Assembly (NCBI RefSeq): GCF_000243415.2
Contig: NZ_KI912270.1
Location: 1,674,001 to 1,738,000 of the forward strand
From: Mycolicibacterium tusciae JS617
GTDB taxonomy: Bacteria > Actinomycetota > Actinomycetes > Mycobacteriales > Mycobacteriaceae
Direction of reading: 5' to 3'
DNA: 64,000 nucleotides
Under the pieces are notes generated by a model, which searched no databases, was not told the DNA's origin, and saw only the letters and a list, made by a program, of their open reading frames with translations. How positions within the stretch are numbered: the first letter of the stretch is position 1; each line of letters begins with the position of its first letter. The translations under genes and the position numbers were made by a program. Shown piece by piece: positions 41,228 to 49,585 of this stretch.

Positions 41228-42220
41228 CTACTTCGCTGCCAGGATGTCGCGCGCCCGTTCGGTGTCGGCGCCCATTGCCGTGACCAGGTCCTCGACCTTG
41301 GCGAATTTCTCCTGCCCGCGGATGCGTGCGACGAAATCGACCGCCACGTGCTGGCCGTACAGGTCAGCCGAGGTGTCGAGCACGAACGCCTCCACTGTGC
41401 GGGTCCGTCCCGAGAATGTCGGGTTGGTACCGACCGAAACCGCGGCCTGATAGCGCTCGCCTGGGACGACGGCGCCCGCGATCGGGCCGTGGCCGAGCAC
41501 CGTGAACCACGCCGCGTAGACGCCGTCGGCGGGAATGGCCGAATACATCGGCGGTGCCACGTTGGCCGTCGGAAAGCCCAGCACCTTGCCACGTCCGTCG
41601 CCGCGGACCACCACGCCCTCGACCCGGTGCGGGCGCCCAAGGGCCTCGGTGGCGGCGACGACGTCACCGGCGTCGACGCAGGAGCGGATGTAGGTCGACG
41701 AGAACGTGACCGTCTCGTCCCGGCTGGTGGCCGTCTCCCCGAAGGCCTCGGATACCAACGTCATGCCCTCGACCGCGAAGCCGAACCGCTCGCCGGCTTT
41801 GCGCAGCAGGTTGACGTTGCCCGCTGCCTTCTTCCCGAAGGTGAAGTTCTCCCCGACCACGACCTCGACGACGTGCAGGCGCTCGACCAGCAGTTCGTGG
41901 ACGTAGCGCTCCGGCGTGAGCTTCATGAAGTCCGAGGTGAACGGCACGACCAGGAACACATCGATGCCCATTTCCTCGACCAGCTCGGCGCGCCGCGTCA
42001 ACGTCGTCAGCTGGGCGGGATGGCTGCCCGGGAAGACGACCTCCATCGGATGCGGGTCGAAGGTCATCAGTACCGTCGGCACGCCGCGCGAGCGACCCGC
42101 CTTCACCGCGTGATTGATCAGCTCTTGATGACCTCGATGAACACCGTCGAATACGCCGATGGTGACGACACATCGGCCCCAGTCCGTCGGGATCTCGTCC
42201 TGTCCCCGCCAGCGCTGCAC
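41228..42220 (-). CDS. ribF: Bifunctional riboflavin kinase/FAD synthetase
   Basis: A 330-residue RibF. The N-terminal adenylyltransferase domain has VTIGVFDGVHRGHQELI and a SSTYIRSCVDAG motif. The C-terminal kinase has VVVRGDGRGKVLGFPTANVAP and VGTNPTFSGRTRTVEAFVLD. It makes FMN and then FAD. Divergent from the sirR-like gene with an 80-nt gap. Confidence 0.96.
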   Translation of the reverse strand: MQRWRGQDEIPTDWGRCVVTIGVFDGVHRGHQELINHAVKAGRSRGVPTVLMTFDPHPMEVVFPGSHPAQLTTLTRRAELVEEMGIDVFLVVPFTSDFMKLTPERYVHELLVERLHVVEVVVGENFTFGKKAAGNVNLLRKAGERFGFAVEGMTLVSEAFGETATSRDETVTFSSTYIRSCVDAGDVVAATEALGRPHRVEGVVVRGDGRGKVLGFPTANVAPPMYSAIPADGVYAAWFTVLGHGPIAGAVVPGERYQAAVSVGTNPTFSGRTRTVEAFVLDTSADLYGQHVAVDFVARIRGQEKFAKVEDLVTAMGADTERARDILAAK

Positions 42221-42300
42221 AGCGCAAGCCTACGGCGCAGGCGCCGCGGCGGGCTCGGTAGATCGCCAGATCAGGCGACAACTGCCTAAACTTCTCAGGT

Positions 42301-43005
42301 GTGAGTACGAACGGTGATCCGCGCGACCTGACGATGGTCGCCCAGGATTACCTCAAAGTGATCTGGACCGCCCAGGAATGGTCGCACGAAAAGGTCAGCA
42401 CGAAGCTGCTGGCCGAGCGGCTCGGCGTATCCGCCAGTACGGCCTCGGAGTCGGTTCGCAAGCTCGCCGATCAGGGTCTGGTCGATCACGAGAAGTACGG
42501 CGCGGTGACGTTGACCGACGCCGGCCGGGCGGCCGCACTGGCGATGGTCCGCAGGCACCGGCTCATGGAAACCTTCCTCGTCCGCGAACTCGGATACAGC
42601 TGGGACGAGGTGCACGACGAAGCCGAGGTGCTCGAGCACGCGGTGTCCGATCGGATGCTCGAGCGCATCGACGCCAAGCTCGGACATCCGACGCGCGACC
42701 CGCACGGCGACCCGATCCCCGCCTCCGACGGCCGGGTTCCCACCCCCGATGCCCGCCAACTGTCGGTCTGCCGCGACGGCGACACCGGAACCGTCGCGCG
42801 AATCTCGGACTCCGATCCGGAGATGTTGCGCTATTTCGACAGCGTCGGTATCAGCCTGGATTCGCGGCTGTTGGTGCTGGCTCGCCGGGACTTCGCGGGC
42901 ATGATCTCGGTGGCCGTCAAGTCCGCCGACGCGGGTGAGCATGAAAAGGGCTCCACTGTAGATTTGGGAAGCCCTGCGGCAGAAGCTATTTGGGTGGTCG
43001 GCTAG
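42301..43005 (+). CDS. sirR: DtxR-family metal-dependent repressor (SirR, Rv2788-like)
   Basis: A 234-residue DtxR/MntR-family repressor. Winged helix at residues 12-70 (AQDYLKVIWTAQEW, LAERLGVSASTASESVRKLADQGLV). Metal and dimer domain: LMETFLVRELGYSWDEVHDEAEVLEHAVSD and GHPTRDPHGDPIP. A C-terminal FeoA/SH3-like domain follows. It responds to Mn or Fe, which cannot be told from sequence. GTG start. Confidence 0.9.
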   Translation: MSTNGDPRDLTMVAQDYLKVIWTAQEWSHEKVSTKLLAERLGVSASTASESVRKLADQGLVDHEKYGAVTLTDAGRAAALAMVRRHRLMETFLVRELGYSWDEVHDEAEVLEHAVSDRMLERIDAKLGHPTRDPHGDPIPASDGRVPTPDARQLSVCRDGDTGTVARISDSDPEMLRYFDSVGISLDSRLLVLARRDFAGMISVAVKSADAGEHEKGSTVDLGSPAAEAIWVVG

Positions 43006-43006
43006 G

Positions 43007-43405
43007 TCACCTGGCGGCGACAGCCTGCTTGAGACCTGCGGCGCGAACGAGCGCTGCCAGCACCACGGCCACCAAAAGCAACGCGGGCACGTCGCCCCAC
43101 AGATGACCCATGTGGTGACCATGGCCGAATGACTGCACCGCCATGATCACCGCGTGCACCAGCGAGGACCAGACGGCGAACCAGATGAAGCTCAGGTTCG
43201 CTTCGGGCTTGCGGGCGGCGTTGAGCAGGAAGACGCCGATGGTGGCGTAGAGACCGACGATCATCATGAAGTACTGCGACTCGTAGGGCACACCGGCATG
43301 CCATGCCCATCCCGACGGCCAGACGACCGACAGTGGATACAGAAGCAGTGCGACCACGCCGAACAGGGCCAGTGCGATCTGAAGGAGTTTGTAGGGGTTC
43401 GTCAT
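43007..43405 (-). CDS. Four-helix membrane protein, DUF6632-like
   Basis: A 132-residue integral membrane protein with four hydrophobic helices (LLQIALALFGVVALLLYPL, YFMMIVGLYATIGVFLLNA, SFIWFAVWSSLVHAVIMAV, VPALLLVAVVLAALV). A His-rich loop, FGHGHHMGHLWGD, sits before the last helix and might bind metal, which is notable next to a metal regulator. Convergent with sirR, the stops 1 nt apart. Confidence 0.75.
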   Translation of the reverse strand: MTNPYKLLQIALALFGVVALLLYPLSVVWPSGWAWHAGVPYESQYFMMIVGLYATIGVFLLNAARKPEANLSFIWFAVWSSLVHAVIMAVQSFGHGHHMGHLWGDVPALLLVAVVLAALVRAAGLKQAVAAR

Positions 43406-43453
43406 TGCAGGCTCCAATTTCGAAAAACCGAAATCAGTATGCTCCGCAGGTCC

Positions 43454-44371
43454 TCACAACGTGGCCGGTCGCAATACGACAACCGATTTCGCCCGCTTGC
43501 CCTCATCACGCAGCAGCGCGATGACGTGCCCATCGGGCGCCGTTGCGGCATACACACCGTCGATGCCCGCCGGCTCGAGCGGTCGGCCATGTCGGGTGTC
43601 CTCGGCCTCGCTCGCCGACAGGTCACGGCGGGGGAACGTCAGCAGGCACGCCTCGTCGAGCGGGTACGACAGCCGTGGCCGCTCGGCGAGTTCGTCCAGG
43701 CCGGCGGCCAGGTCGAGCCCGAAGGACCCGACACGGGTGCGCCGCAGCGCGGTGAGGTGACCGCCCACACCGAGTGCGGCGCCGACATCACGTGCCAGCG
43801 CGCGGATGTAGGTGCCACTGGAACAGTGCACCTCGACGTCCACGTCGACGAAATTCCCTTGGCGCCGAACGGATAGCACGTCGAATTTGTCGATACGAAC
43901 CCTGCGCGGCGCGAGTGCGACGGCGTGTCCTTCGCGGGCCAGCTTGTAGGCCCGCTGGCCGTTGACCTTGATGGCACTGACCGCCGAGGGAACCTGGTCG
44001 ATCTCGCCGCGCAGCGCGGCTACCGACTCCTCGATCTGCGCCTCGTCGACACCGGCGGCCGACACCGTCTGCAGCACTTCGCCTTCGGCGTCCTCGGTTG
44101 ACGTGGTCTGACCGAGCCGGATCGTCGCGGCATACGACTTGTCGGTCGCCGTCAGCATGCCGAGGATCTTGGTGGCCCGTTCGATGCCGACGACCAGTAC
44201 CCCCGTTGCCATCGGGTCGAGAGTGCCTGCGTGACCGACCTTTCGGGTGCCGAAGATTTGCCTGCAGCGACCGACGACGTCGTGACTGGTCATCCCCGAA
44301 GGCTTGTCCACGACGACAAGGCCGGCTGCGACGATTTTCCGGTCGCTTCGCTCTTGCCCGCCGGAGGTCAC
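43454..44371 (-). CDS. truB: tRNA pseudouridine-55 synthase TruB
   Basis: A 305-residue pseudouridine synthase. Motif [16 protein letters not shown], catalytic Asp in [37 protein letters not shown], and [16 protein letters not shown] mycobacterial C-terminal extension of about 40 residues is present. GTG start at 44371 overlaps the pptT stop (GTGA), so truB is third in the pptH-pptT-truB operon. Confidence 0.96.
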   Translation of the reverse strand: MTSGGQERSDRKIVAAGLVVVDKPSGMTSHDVVGRCRQIFGTRKVGHAGTLDPMATGVLVVGIERATKILGMLTATDKSYAATIRLGQTTSTEDAEGEVLQTVSAAGVDEAQIEESVAALRGEIDQVPSAVSAIKVNGQRAYKLAREGHAVALAPRRVRIDKFDVLSVRRQGNFVDVDVEVHCSSGTYIRALARDVGAALGVGGHLTALRRTRVGSFGLDLAAGLDELAERPRLSYPLDEACLLTFPRRDLSASEAEDTRHGRPLEPAGIDGVYAATAPDGHVIALLRDEGKRAKSVVVLRPATL

Positions 44372-45048
44372 AGGACGATGGCCGTGAGCGTCAAACCGTC
44401 GCGCACCGACCAGCGTCCCGACAGCGTCTGCAGAGGTGGCCCGGAGGGCACGGACGGATCGACCAGGATGCGCGACTCGAACCCGCCCGAAGTGCCGTTA
44501 CCGTCGACATCGAAGGTGATGTGGGCATCCTCGAACCCCAGCCAGCGATGCGTCACCGGAAACCATGCCTTGTAGGTAGCCTCCTTGGCGCAGAACAGGA
44601 TTCGATCCCAGTGCAGCCCGCTCGGCAGCGCCTGAAGTTCGCTGCGCTCCCCCGGCAGGCTGATGGCGTCGAGCACCCCTCTGGGGAGCACGTCATGCGG
44701 CTCGGCGTCGATGCCGACGGATCGAATCGCGTCGTGTCTGGCCACTGCCGCACCCCGGAAGCCTTCGCAGTGGGTAAGGCTGCCGACGATACCGTCGGGC
44801 CAGCACGGTTCGCCCTTCTCCCCCTTGAGAATCGGCACCGGCGCAACACCGAGTTCACCCAGCGCCTCGCGGGCACAGTAACGCACGGTGATGAACTCGT
44901 TGCGCCGCTTGGCCACCGACCTCGCGATCAGTGGCTCTTCTTCGGGCAGTGGCGCGAGTTCCGGCGGGTCTGTGTACATCTCGGCGGCGGCGAGTGCCTG
45001 TCCATCTGCGGGTAGCACACCGCAGAGCAGTGTCGCCACCACCGTCAC
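44368..45048 (-). CDS. pptT: 4'-phosphopantetheinyl transferase PptT
   Basis: A 226-residue Sfp-type enzyme that moves phosphopantetheine from CoA to carrier proteins of mycolate, lipid and siderophore synthases (Rv2794c). Mg and CoA motifs: [27 protein letters not shown]; also [18 protein letters not shown] start at 45048 matches the M. tuberculosis N-terminus and overlaps the pptH stop (GTGA). Essential in M. tuberculosis. Confidence 0.96.
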   Translation of the reverse strand: MTVVATLLCGVLPADGQALAAAEMYTDPPELAPLPEEEPLIARSVAKRRNEFITVRYCAREALGELGVAPVPILKGEKGEPCWPDGIVGSLTHCEGFRGAAVARHDAIRSVGIDAEPHDVLPRGVLDAISLPGERSELQALPSGLHWDRILFCAKEATYKAWFPVTHRWLGFEDAHITFDVDGNGTSGGFESRILVDPSVPSGPPLQTLSGRWSVRDGLTLTAIVL

Positions 45049-45995
45049 GACTGCCTGGCCTTGATGCGCTGCTGCATCTTCTGGGCGTGCTCGCGCATCT
45101 CCTGGGTGATCTCGAAGTGTCCGCCGAACTCGTTGAGATAGCCGGGCGCATACATCGGGTCGGGCAGTATCTGCCGCAGCCATCGATACGGCTTGCGGCG
45201 GCGCCACTCTCGGGGATACCCGACGGAGACCTCTTCGTGGCGTACCCCGTCGTACCACGTGGTGCGCGGGATGTGCAGGTGCCCGTACACCGAACACACC
45301 GCGTTGTAGCGGGTGTGCCAGTCGGCGGTCGCCGTGGTGCCGCACCACAGCGCGAATTCGGGGTAGAACATCGCATCGCACGGTTCACGTACCAGCGGAA
45401 AGTGGTTCACCAGGACGTTGGGCGTCATCCAGTCGAGTTCCTCGAGCCGCTTGCGGGTATAGGTGACCCGATCGCGACACCACGCGTCACGCGTGGCGTA
45501 GGGCTCGGCCGACAGCAGGAACTCGTCGGTTCCCACCACGTTTCGCTCGCGAGCGATCGCAAGGCCCTCCGCCTTGGTCGCCGCCCCCTGCGGCAGAAAC
45601 GTGTAGTCGTACAGCAGGAACATCGGCACGATGGTCGCCGGGCCGCCCTCTTCGGTCCACACCGGGAACGGGTGCTCCGGGGTGATGACACCCATCTCGT
45701 CGCACATGTTGACGAGATAGTCGTAGCGGGCCTTGCCGAAGATCTGCATCGGGTCGCGGTTCGTGGTCCACAACTCGTGGTTACCCGGCACCCAGATCAC
45801 CTTGGCGAAGCGCTTACGTAGCAGGTCCAGCGCCCAGCGGATCTCGTCGGTACGTTCGCCCACGTCGCCCGCCACGATCAGCCAGTCGTCGGGAGTCGCC
45901 GGATACAGCGATTCGGTGACCGGCTTGTTGCCGGTGTGACCGGTGTGGAGATCGCTGATGGCCCAGAGGGTGGGCTGCCGGCCGTCGCGTGTCAC
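45045..45995 (-). CDS. pptH: Metallophosphoesterase, phosphopantetheinyl hydrolase PptH
   Basis: A 316-residue calcineurin-like phosphoesterase, ortholog of Rv2795c (PptH), which removes the phosphopantetheine arm that PptT adds. Metal motifs in order: ISDLHTGHTG, GDVGERTDEI, PGNHELW, VNHFPL and GHLHIPRT. GTG start at 45995. Coupled to pptT by a GTGA overlap, so the two opposed activities are translated together. Confidence 0.92.
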   Translation of the reverse strand: MTRDGRQPTLWAISDLHTGHTGNKPVTESLYPATPDDWLIVAGDVGERTDEIRWALDLLRKRFAKVIWVPGNHELWTTNRDPMQIFGKARYDYLVNMCDEMGVITPEHPFPVWTEEGGPATIVPMFLLYDYTFLPQGAATKAEGLAIARERNVVGTDEFLLSAEPYATRDAWCRDRVTYTRKRLEELDWMTPNVLVNHFPLVREPCDAMFYPEFALWCGTTATADWHTRYNAVCSVYGHLHIPRTTWYDGVRHEEVSVGYPREWRRRKPYRWLRQILPDPMYAPGYLNEFGGHFEITQEMREHAQKMQQRIKARQS

Positions 45996-46041
45996 AGCCC
46001 TCCAGCCTACGTGCGACCGACAAACCTCTCCGCACCCCAAC

Positions 46042-46055
46042 TAGAACATGTTCTC
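46042..46055. promoter_or_regulatory. KstR-like palindromic site
   Basis: TAGAACATGTTCTC matches the KstR-type pattern TNNAACNNGTTNNA except the last base. It lies between divergent pptH and the secreted-protein gene. KstR controls sterol/lipid catabolism; the match may be chance. Confidence 0.35.
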
Positions 46056-46150
46056 GTTTCCGCTTCGGACAGTCGCCACAGGCCGCTACACTCCCCGGGC
46101 AGGATCGGACCAGATGCCGGCGGCGCGCCGCCACGACAGCAGGGGGTGTA

Positions 46151-46738
46151 ATGATCGCCAAGCTGCGCGTTCTTGCAGCGCTGTGCGCGCTCGTCGCAGC
46201 GGTGATCGTGCTGGGCCAGTCCGATCCGGGCGAACCGCTGCAGGTGCGCGCATCGGACATTCCGATGACCAACGTCACAACCAGCATCAAATACCCGGTC
46301 ATCGACATCACCGATCCTGACCCGTTCAACCCCTGCCGCGACCTCCCCCTCGACGTGATGGGATCCCTCGGCCTTACCTTCACACCGCCGATCCCCGAGG
46401 AAGGGATGCGGTGCAAGTACGACGCGGGCAACTACCAGATGACCGTCGAGGCGTTCGTGTGGAAGACGTTCGAAGAGGCCTTGCCTGCGGACGCCATCCA
46501 GCTCGATATCGCGGGTCACCGCGCTGCGCAGTGGTGGGTGATGAAGCCGACTGACTGGAACAACCGCTGGTGGGTCACCTGCGCGATCGGGTTCGACACT
46601 GACTACGGCCTGATCCAGCAGACGATCTTCTTCTCGACGATCTACTCCAACCCCAACCCCGATTGCATGCAGACCAACTTGCAGCGCGCCCACGAGTTGG
46701 TGCCGTATTACAAGTTCCAGGGAGACCCTAACGAGTGA
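46151..46738 (+). CDS. Secreted DUF3558-like protein
   Basis: A 195-residue exported protein with an N-terminal signal (MIAKLRVLAALCALVAAVIVLGQS). No lipobox cysteine is seen, whereas many DUF3558 relatives are lipoproteins. The mature part has conserved-looking elements NPCRDLP, CKYDAGNYQMTVEAFVW and WWVTCAIGF. Location outside the membrane is likely; function unknown. Its 3' end overlaps the convergent gene by 11 nt. Confidence 0.72.
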   Translation: MIAKLRVLAALCALVAAVIVLGQSDPGEPLQVRASDIPMTNVTTSIKYPVIDITDPDPFNPCRDLPLDVMGSLGLTFTPPIPEEGMRCKYDAGNYQMTVEAFVWKTFEEALPADAIQLDIAGHRAAQWWVMKPTDWNNRWWVTCAIGFDTDYGLIQQTIFFSTIYSNPNPDCMQTNLQRAHELVPYYKFQGDPNE

Positions 46739-47789
46739 TCTTGTCCATCGGGCTCGAGCGTTCGAGCATGCCGATGGCTTCTTCACCGTTCCACCGGTAG
46801 CGCACGCCGGCCTGCTGTAGCGCAGGAAACGTCCAGTTCGCCATCTTCTCTGCCATCTCTGCGGGAACGTCGCCGGCATCGGTGATGTCATGTGTCGACA
46901 CCACCGTCTCCCCCTCGATCCGGACGGTGCCGCGATCGGTTTCGAGTACGACCGAGACGTCCTCACCTCGTGACTGCAGCCGGGTCAGCCACGGTGCCTG
47001 CACGGCACGCGCCGGGATCAGCCCGCCGTCACCGTCGAACAGATAGCCCTCATTGAAGGCGGGCTCACCGTCGGGCCGTGGCGGATAGGCGATGTAGCCG
47101 AATGCCCGTCCGCTTGGAAAGAGCGCCGACTGCCAGCAGTGGCCCCAGAAGCCCTCCAACCGGCGCACGCCCTGGCGGCGGATCCGAAGGCCACTTCCAT
47201 CGAACGCGTGCTGTTCGCCGGCCACGTGCACCGAGCCGGTCGCCCGGAACAGCTGCTCGTAGCGGGGCCCACCCATCAGGTCGCCCACGATCGACGTCTT
47301 CAGCTGTGAATCCGCATCCGCCTGCAGCGCGCCCTGCACCCACGGCGGCACGGCCATTCTCGCCTCGACCTCGAACCGCAGGTCGACCCGCGGCCCATCC
47401 TTGCGCCCCGCGATGAGTTGGCTCGACGACGTCGCGTCGGCCTGTCCGTCGAACGTCATCGTCCATACGTCGAACGGTTCGACGCACGTGAACGCGAGCG
47501 GGCCTGCGCCCAGCACCGTGGGCCGACCGTCGGGGCCGGTGGGCGGCAGGCTCGCGCCCTCGTCACGCAGTCGGTACACCCGCCCGTCGGCGAAGGCGAC
47601 GTTGACCTGGACGCCGTGCGCCTCCCAGTTCGCGGCGACGGCTTCGACACCGATGCGTGGCAACCCCACTTCGCCGCGATCGTCAACGACCCAGAAACTC
47701 ACCGAATCCCGCATCTCGGGGTCATCCGGCCGCTCGGCGAACACGTACTCGCGCTCGGGGTCGATGCCACCTGTCAGGTCAATTGGCAT
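46728..47789 (-). CDS. Conserved hypothetical protein coupled to a sulfotransferase
   Basis: A 353-residue soluble protein with no signal or membrane helices. It looks beta-rich with repeated Trp/Gly motifs (SVSFWVVDDRGEVGLPRIG, GVRRLEGFWGHCWQSALFP, GRAFGYIAYPPRPDGEP). I do not recognise a family with confidence. It overlaps the sulfotransferase end by 11 nt and is the second gene of that operon, so a role in processing the same substrate is inferred. Confidence 0.75.
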   Translation of the reverse strand: MPIDLTGGIDPEREYVFAERPDDPEMRDSVSFWVVDDRGEVGLPRIGVEAVAANWEAHGVQVNVAFADGRVYRLRDEGASLPPTGPDGRPTVLGAGPLAFTCVEPFDVWTMTFDGQADATSSSQLIAGRKDGPRVDLRFEVEARMAVPPWVQGALQADADSQLKTSIVGDLMGGPRYEQLFRATGSVHVAGEQHAFDGSGLRIRRQGVRRLEGFWGHCWQSALFPSGRAFGYIAYPPRPDGEPAFNEGYLFDGDGGLIPARAVQAPWLTRLQSRGEDVSVVLETDRGTVRIEGETVVSTHDITDAGDVPAEMAEKMANWTFPALQQAGVRYRWNGEEAIGMLERSSPMDKITR

Positions 47790-48912
47790 GCGGCCTCTTC
47801 ATATAGGTGTCGACATACGTGGCGAACAGTGGCCGAATCATGTTGAGGTCCAAGCCGAATGCCTGTGGATCCGCCCTCGGATGCGGTTCACGATTCTCGG
47901 CATTCTCGGCCCACCACGCGCGCATGCCGTCCTCGAACTCCTCGGTCACGGGTTCACCGAGCCAGCCGTACAGCCGACGCACTTCGCCGATCGGATCGTC
48001 GGTCATGGCGCGAAAGTCGATGTCGTAGAAGCGATCATCGGCACCACCCGTGCGGAACTTCAGCACGCGGTCCATCCCCGTCGACCACTGCTTGACGTTC
48101 AGCTCACCGAGATAGGAGCGGTCGACCTCATCACTGAATCCTCCGACGATGTCGGCGTATACGTCGGCGACTGAAAGCATCACGTCGGTCGGGTCGCGGT
48201 GCGTCATCACGAAACGCGCATCGGGGAACACCCGGTCGAGATAATCGATGCAGATCACGTGGGCCGGTGACTTCAGCCGCCACGGCCGCCTCGGCTCACC
48301 CCACTGCAACAGCTTCAGGACGCGCCGCTCGTAGAGGTAGGTGGAGGTGAAATCGGCACGCTCCAACAGCCAATCGGAGTACGACGGAATCTGCGCGAAC
48401 GCCTGAAACATCTGCGACTTGAAGTCGAGCGCCATCAGGTCAAGGCATTCCATCGGGCCCGCGATGTCGTTGGGCACGTGATGTCTGGTGCCGACGACGA
48501 CCGGGCGTTGATCCGGCGGGATCCTCGGATCGTCTCCACTCACCGTCGACGGCGGCGGACACGGCCGGGTTGACTCCCAGCTGCGTAGGTAGCGGATGTG
48601 CGGATCGCGGGCCAGCAGGAAAGACAGCGCGGTCGAACCGGTGCGGGGCAGACCGAGCCCGAACAACGGCGCCGCGATCGGCTCGTCGTCGATCTCGGGA
48701 TGACGGCGATACCAGTGCTCCACCTGCAAGCGCTGGCACAGATGCAGCCCGAGGCGGTCATAGACGAACCGTTCACCGCGCGCATTCAATCGGGCCTCGG
48801 CCTCCAGGGCGCGCAGCAGGATCTCCAGGCCCTCACGGAAGGTGTCGTCGCCGAAGTCGTCGAGCCCGGTGCGCCGGACTGCGGCGGCCATCAATTCATC
48901 CGGTGATGCCAC
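47779..48912 (-). CDS. PAPS-dependent sulfotransferase family protein
   Basis: A 377-residue sulfotransferase of the type expanded in mycobacteria. The 5'-phosphosulfate loop is GLGLPRTGSTALSFLLARD; the 3'-phosphate motif is FVMTHRDPTDVMLSVADVYAD. Substrate unknown, likely a lipid or aromatic alcohol. GTG start at 48912 after GGGAGG. Divergent from the TetR gene over 45 nt containing a perfect operator, so TetR control is likely. Confidence 0.88.
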   Translation of the reverse strand: MASPDELMAAAVRRTGLDDFGDDTFREGLEILLRALEAEARLNARGERFVYDRLGLHLCQRLQVEHWYRRHPEIDDEPIAAPLFGLGLPRTGSTALSFLLARDPHIRYLRSWESTRPCPPPSTVSGDDPRIPPDQRPVVVGTRHHVPNDIAGPMECLDLMALDFKSQMFQAFAQIPSYSDWLLERADFTSTYLYERRVLKLLQWGEPRRPWRLKSPAHVICIDYLDRVFPDARFVMTHRDPTDVMLSVADVYADIVGGFSDEVDRSYLGELNVKQWSTGMDRVLKFRTGGADDRFYDIDFRAMTDDPIGEVRRLYGWLGEPVTEEFEDGMRAWWAENAENREPHPRADPQAFGLDLNMIRPLFATYVDTYMKRPHAN

Positions 48913-48936
48913 GGTGCACCTCCCAAGCCCAATTGG

Positions 48937-48952
48937 TGACAGTACACTGTCA
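48937..48952. promoter_or_regulatory. TetR-type operator between sulfotransferase and TetR genes
   Basis: TGACAGT-AC-ACTGTCA is a perfect 7-bp inverted repeat with a 2-nt spacer. It ends 5 nt before the tetR ATG and 25 nt before the sulfotransferase start, ideal for autorepression and control of the divergent operon. Confidence 0.75.
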
Positions 48953-48957
48953 TTATT

Positions 48958-49575
48958 ATGAGCGAGTCGTCAATAGCGAGCCGACGCACCTACGACAACC
49001 GCGCGCGTCAGGAGAAGGCGGCGCAAACGCGGCAGCGCATCGTCGCGGCGGGCAGCGAGTTGGTGCACGACTTCGACTCCTGGAATTGGCGGGATCTCAC
49101 GTTCAAGGCCGTGGCGGAACGCGCGGGCGTCGGTGAGCGGACCGTCTACCGGCATTTCCCCACCGAGCGGCACCTGCACGACGCGGTCATGCAACGCCTG
49201 GAGTCCGAGGCGGGTCTCTCGTATGAGGATGTCGACCTGACCAACATCGGTGACGTCACCGGCCGGGTATTCGCCTCGCTGCAAAGGTTTGCGGTGCGCA
49301 AATCCGTTCAGACGCCGCAGGACCCGACGTTCGTCGGCGTCGACGTGCGCAGGCGCGAGGCGCTCATGCGCGCGGTGTCGGCGGCGGCGCCCGCGTGGTC
49401 GGCCGACGAACAGCAGGTGACGGCGGGCCTTCTCGACGTGCTGTGGAATGTGCCCAGCTACGAGCGACTGGTCGGAGAATGGGATATGGACGGGACAGAC
49501 GCAACCCGCGCAATCGGCTGGCTGATGGCAAAGGTCGTTACCGCAATCGAGGACGACGACCCACCCCCTGCGTAG
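48958..49575 (+). CDS. TetR-family transcription repressor
   Basis: A 205-residue TetR regulator. HTH region at residues 15-70: RQEKAAQTRQRIVAAGSELV, then LTFKAVAERAGVGERTVYRHFPTERHLHDAV. The C-terminal ligand domain is divergent and its effector unknown. ATG 48958 starts right after the palindromic operator. The hydrolase gene begins 10 nt after its stop, so both probably share a transcript. Confidence 0.9.
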   Translation: MSESSIASRRTYDNRARQEKAAQTRQRIVAAGSELVHDFDSWNWRDLTFKAVAERAGVGERTVYRHFPTERHLHDAVMQRLESEAGLSYEDVDLTNIGDVTGRVFASLQRFAVRKSVQTPQDPTFVGVDVRRREALMRAVSAAAPAWSADEQQVTAGLLDVLWNVPSYERLVGEWDMDGTDATRAIGWLMAKVVTAIEDDDPPPA

Positions 49576-49585
49576 CCTTTGTGGA

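Noticed and set aside
46042..46055. LexA (SOS) box
   Set aside because: The mycobacterial SOS box has GAAC-N4-GTTC; here only 2 nt separate the arms. Kept instead as a weak KstR-like site.
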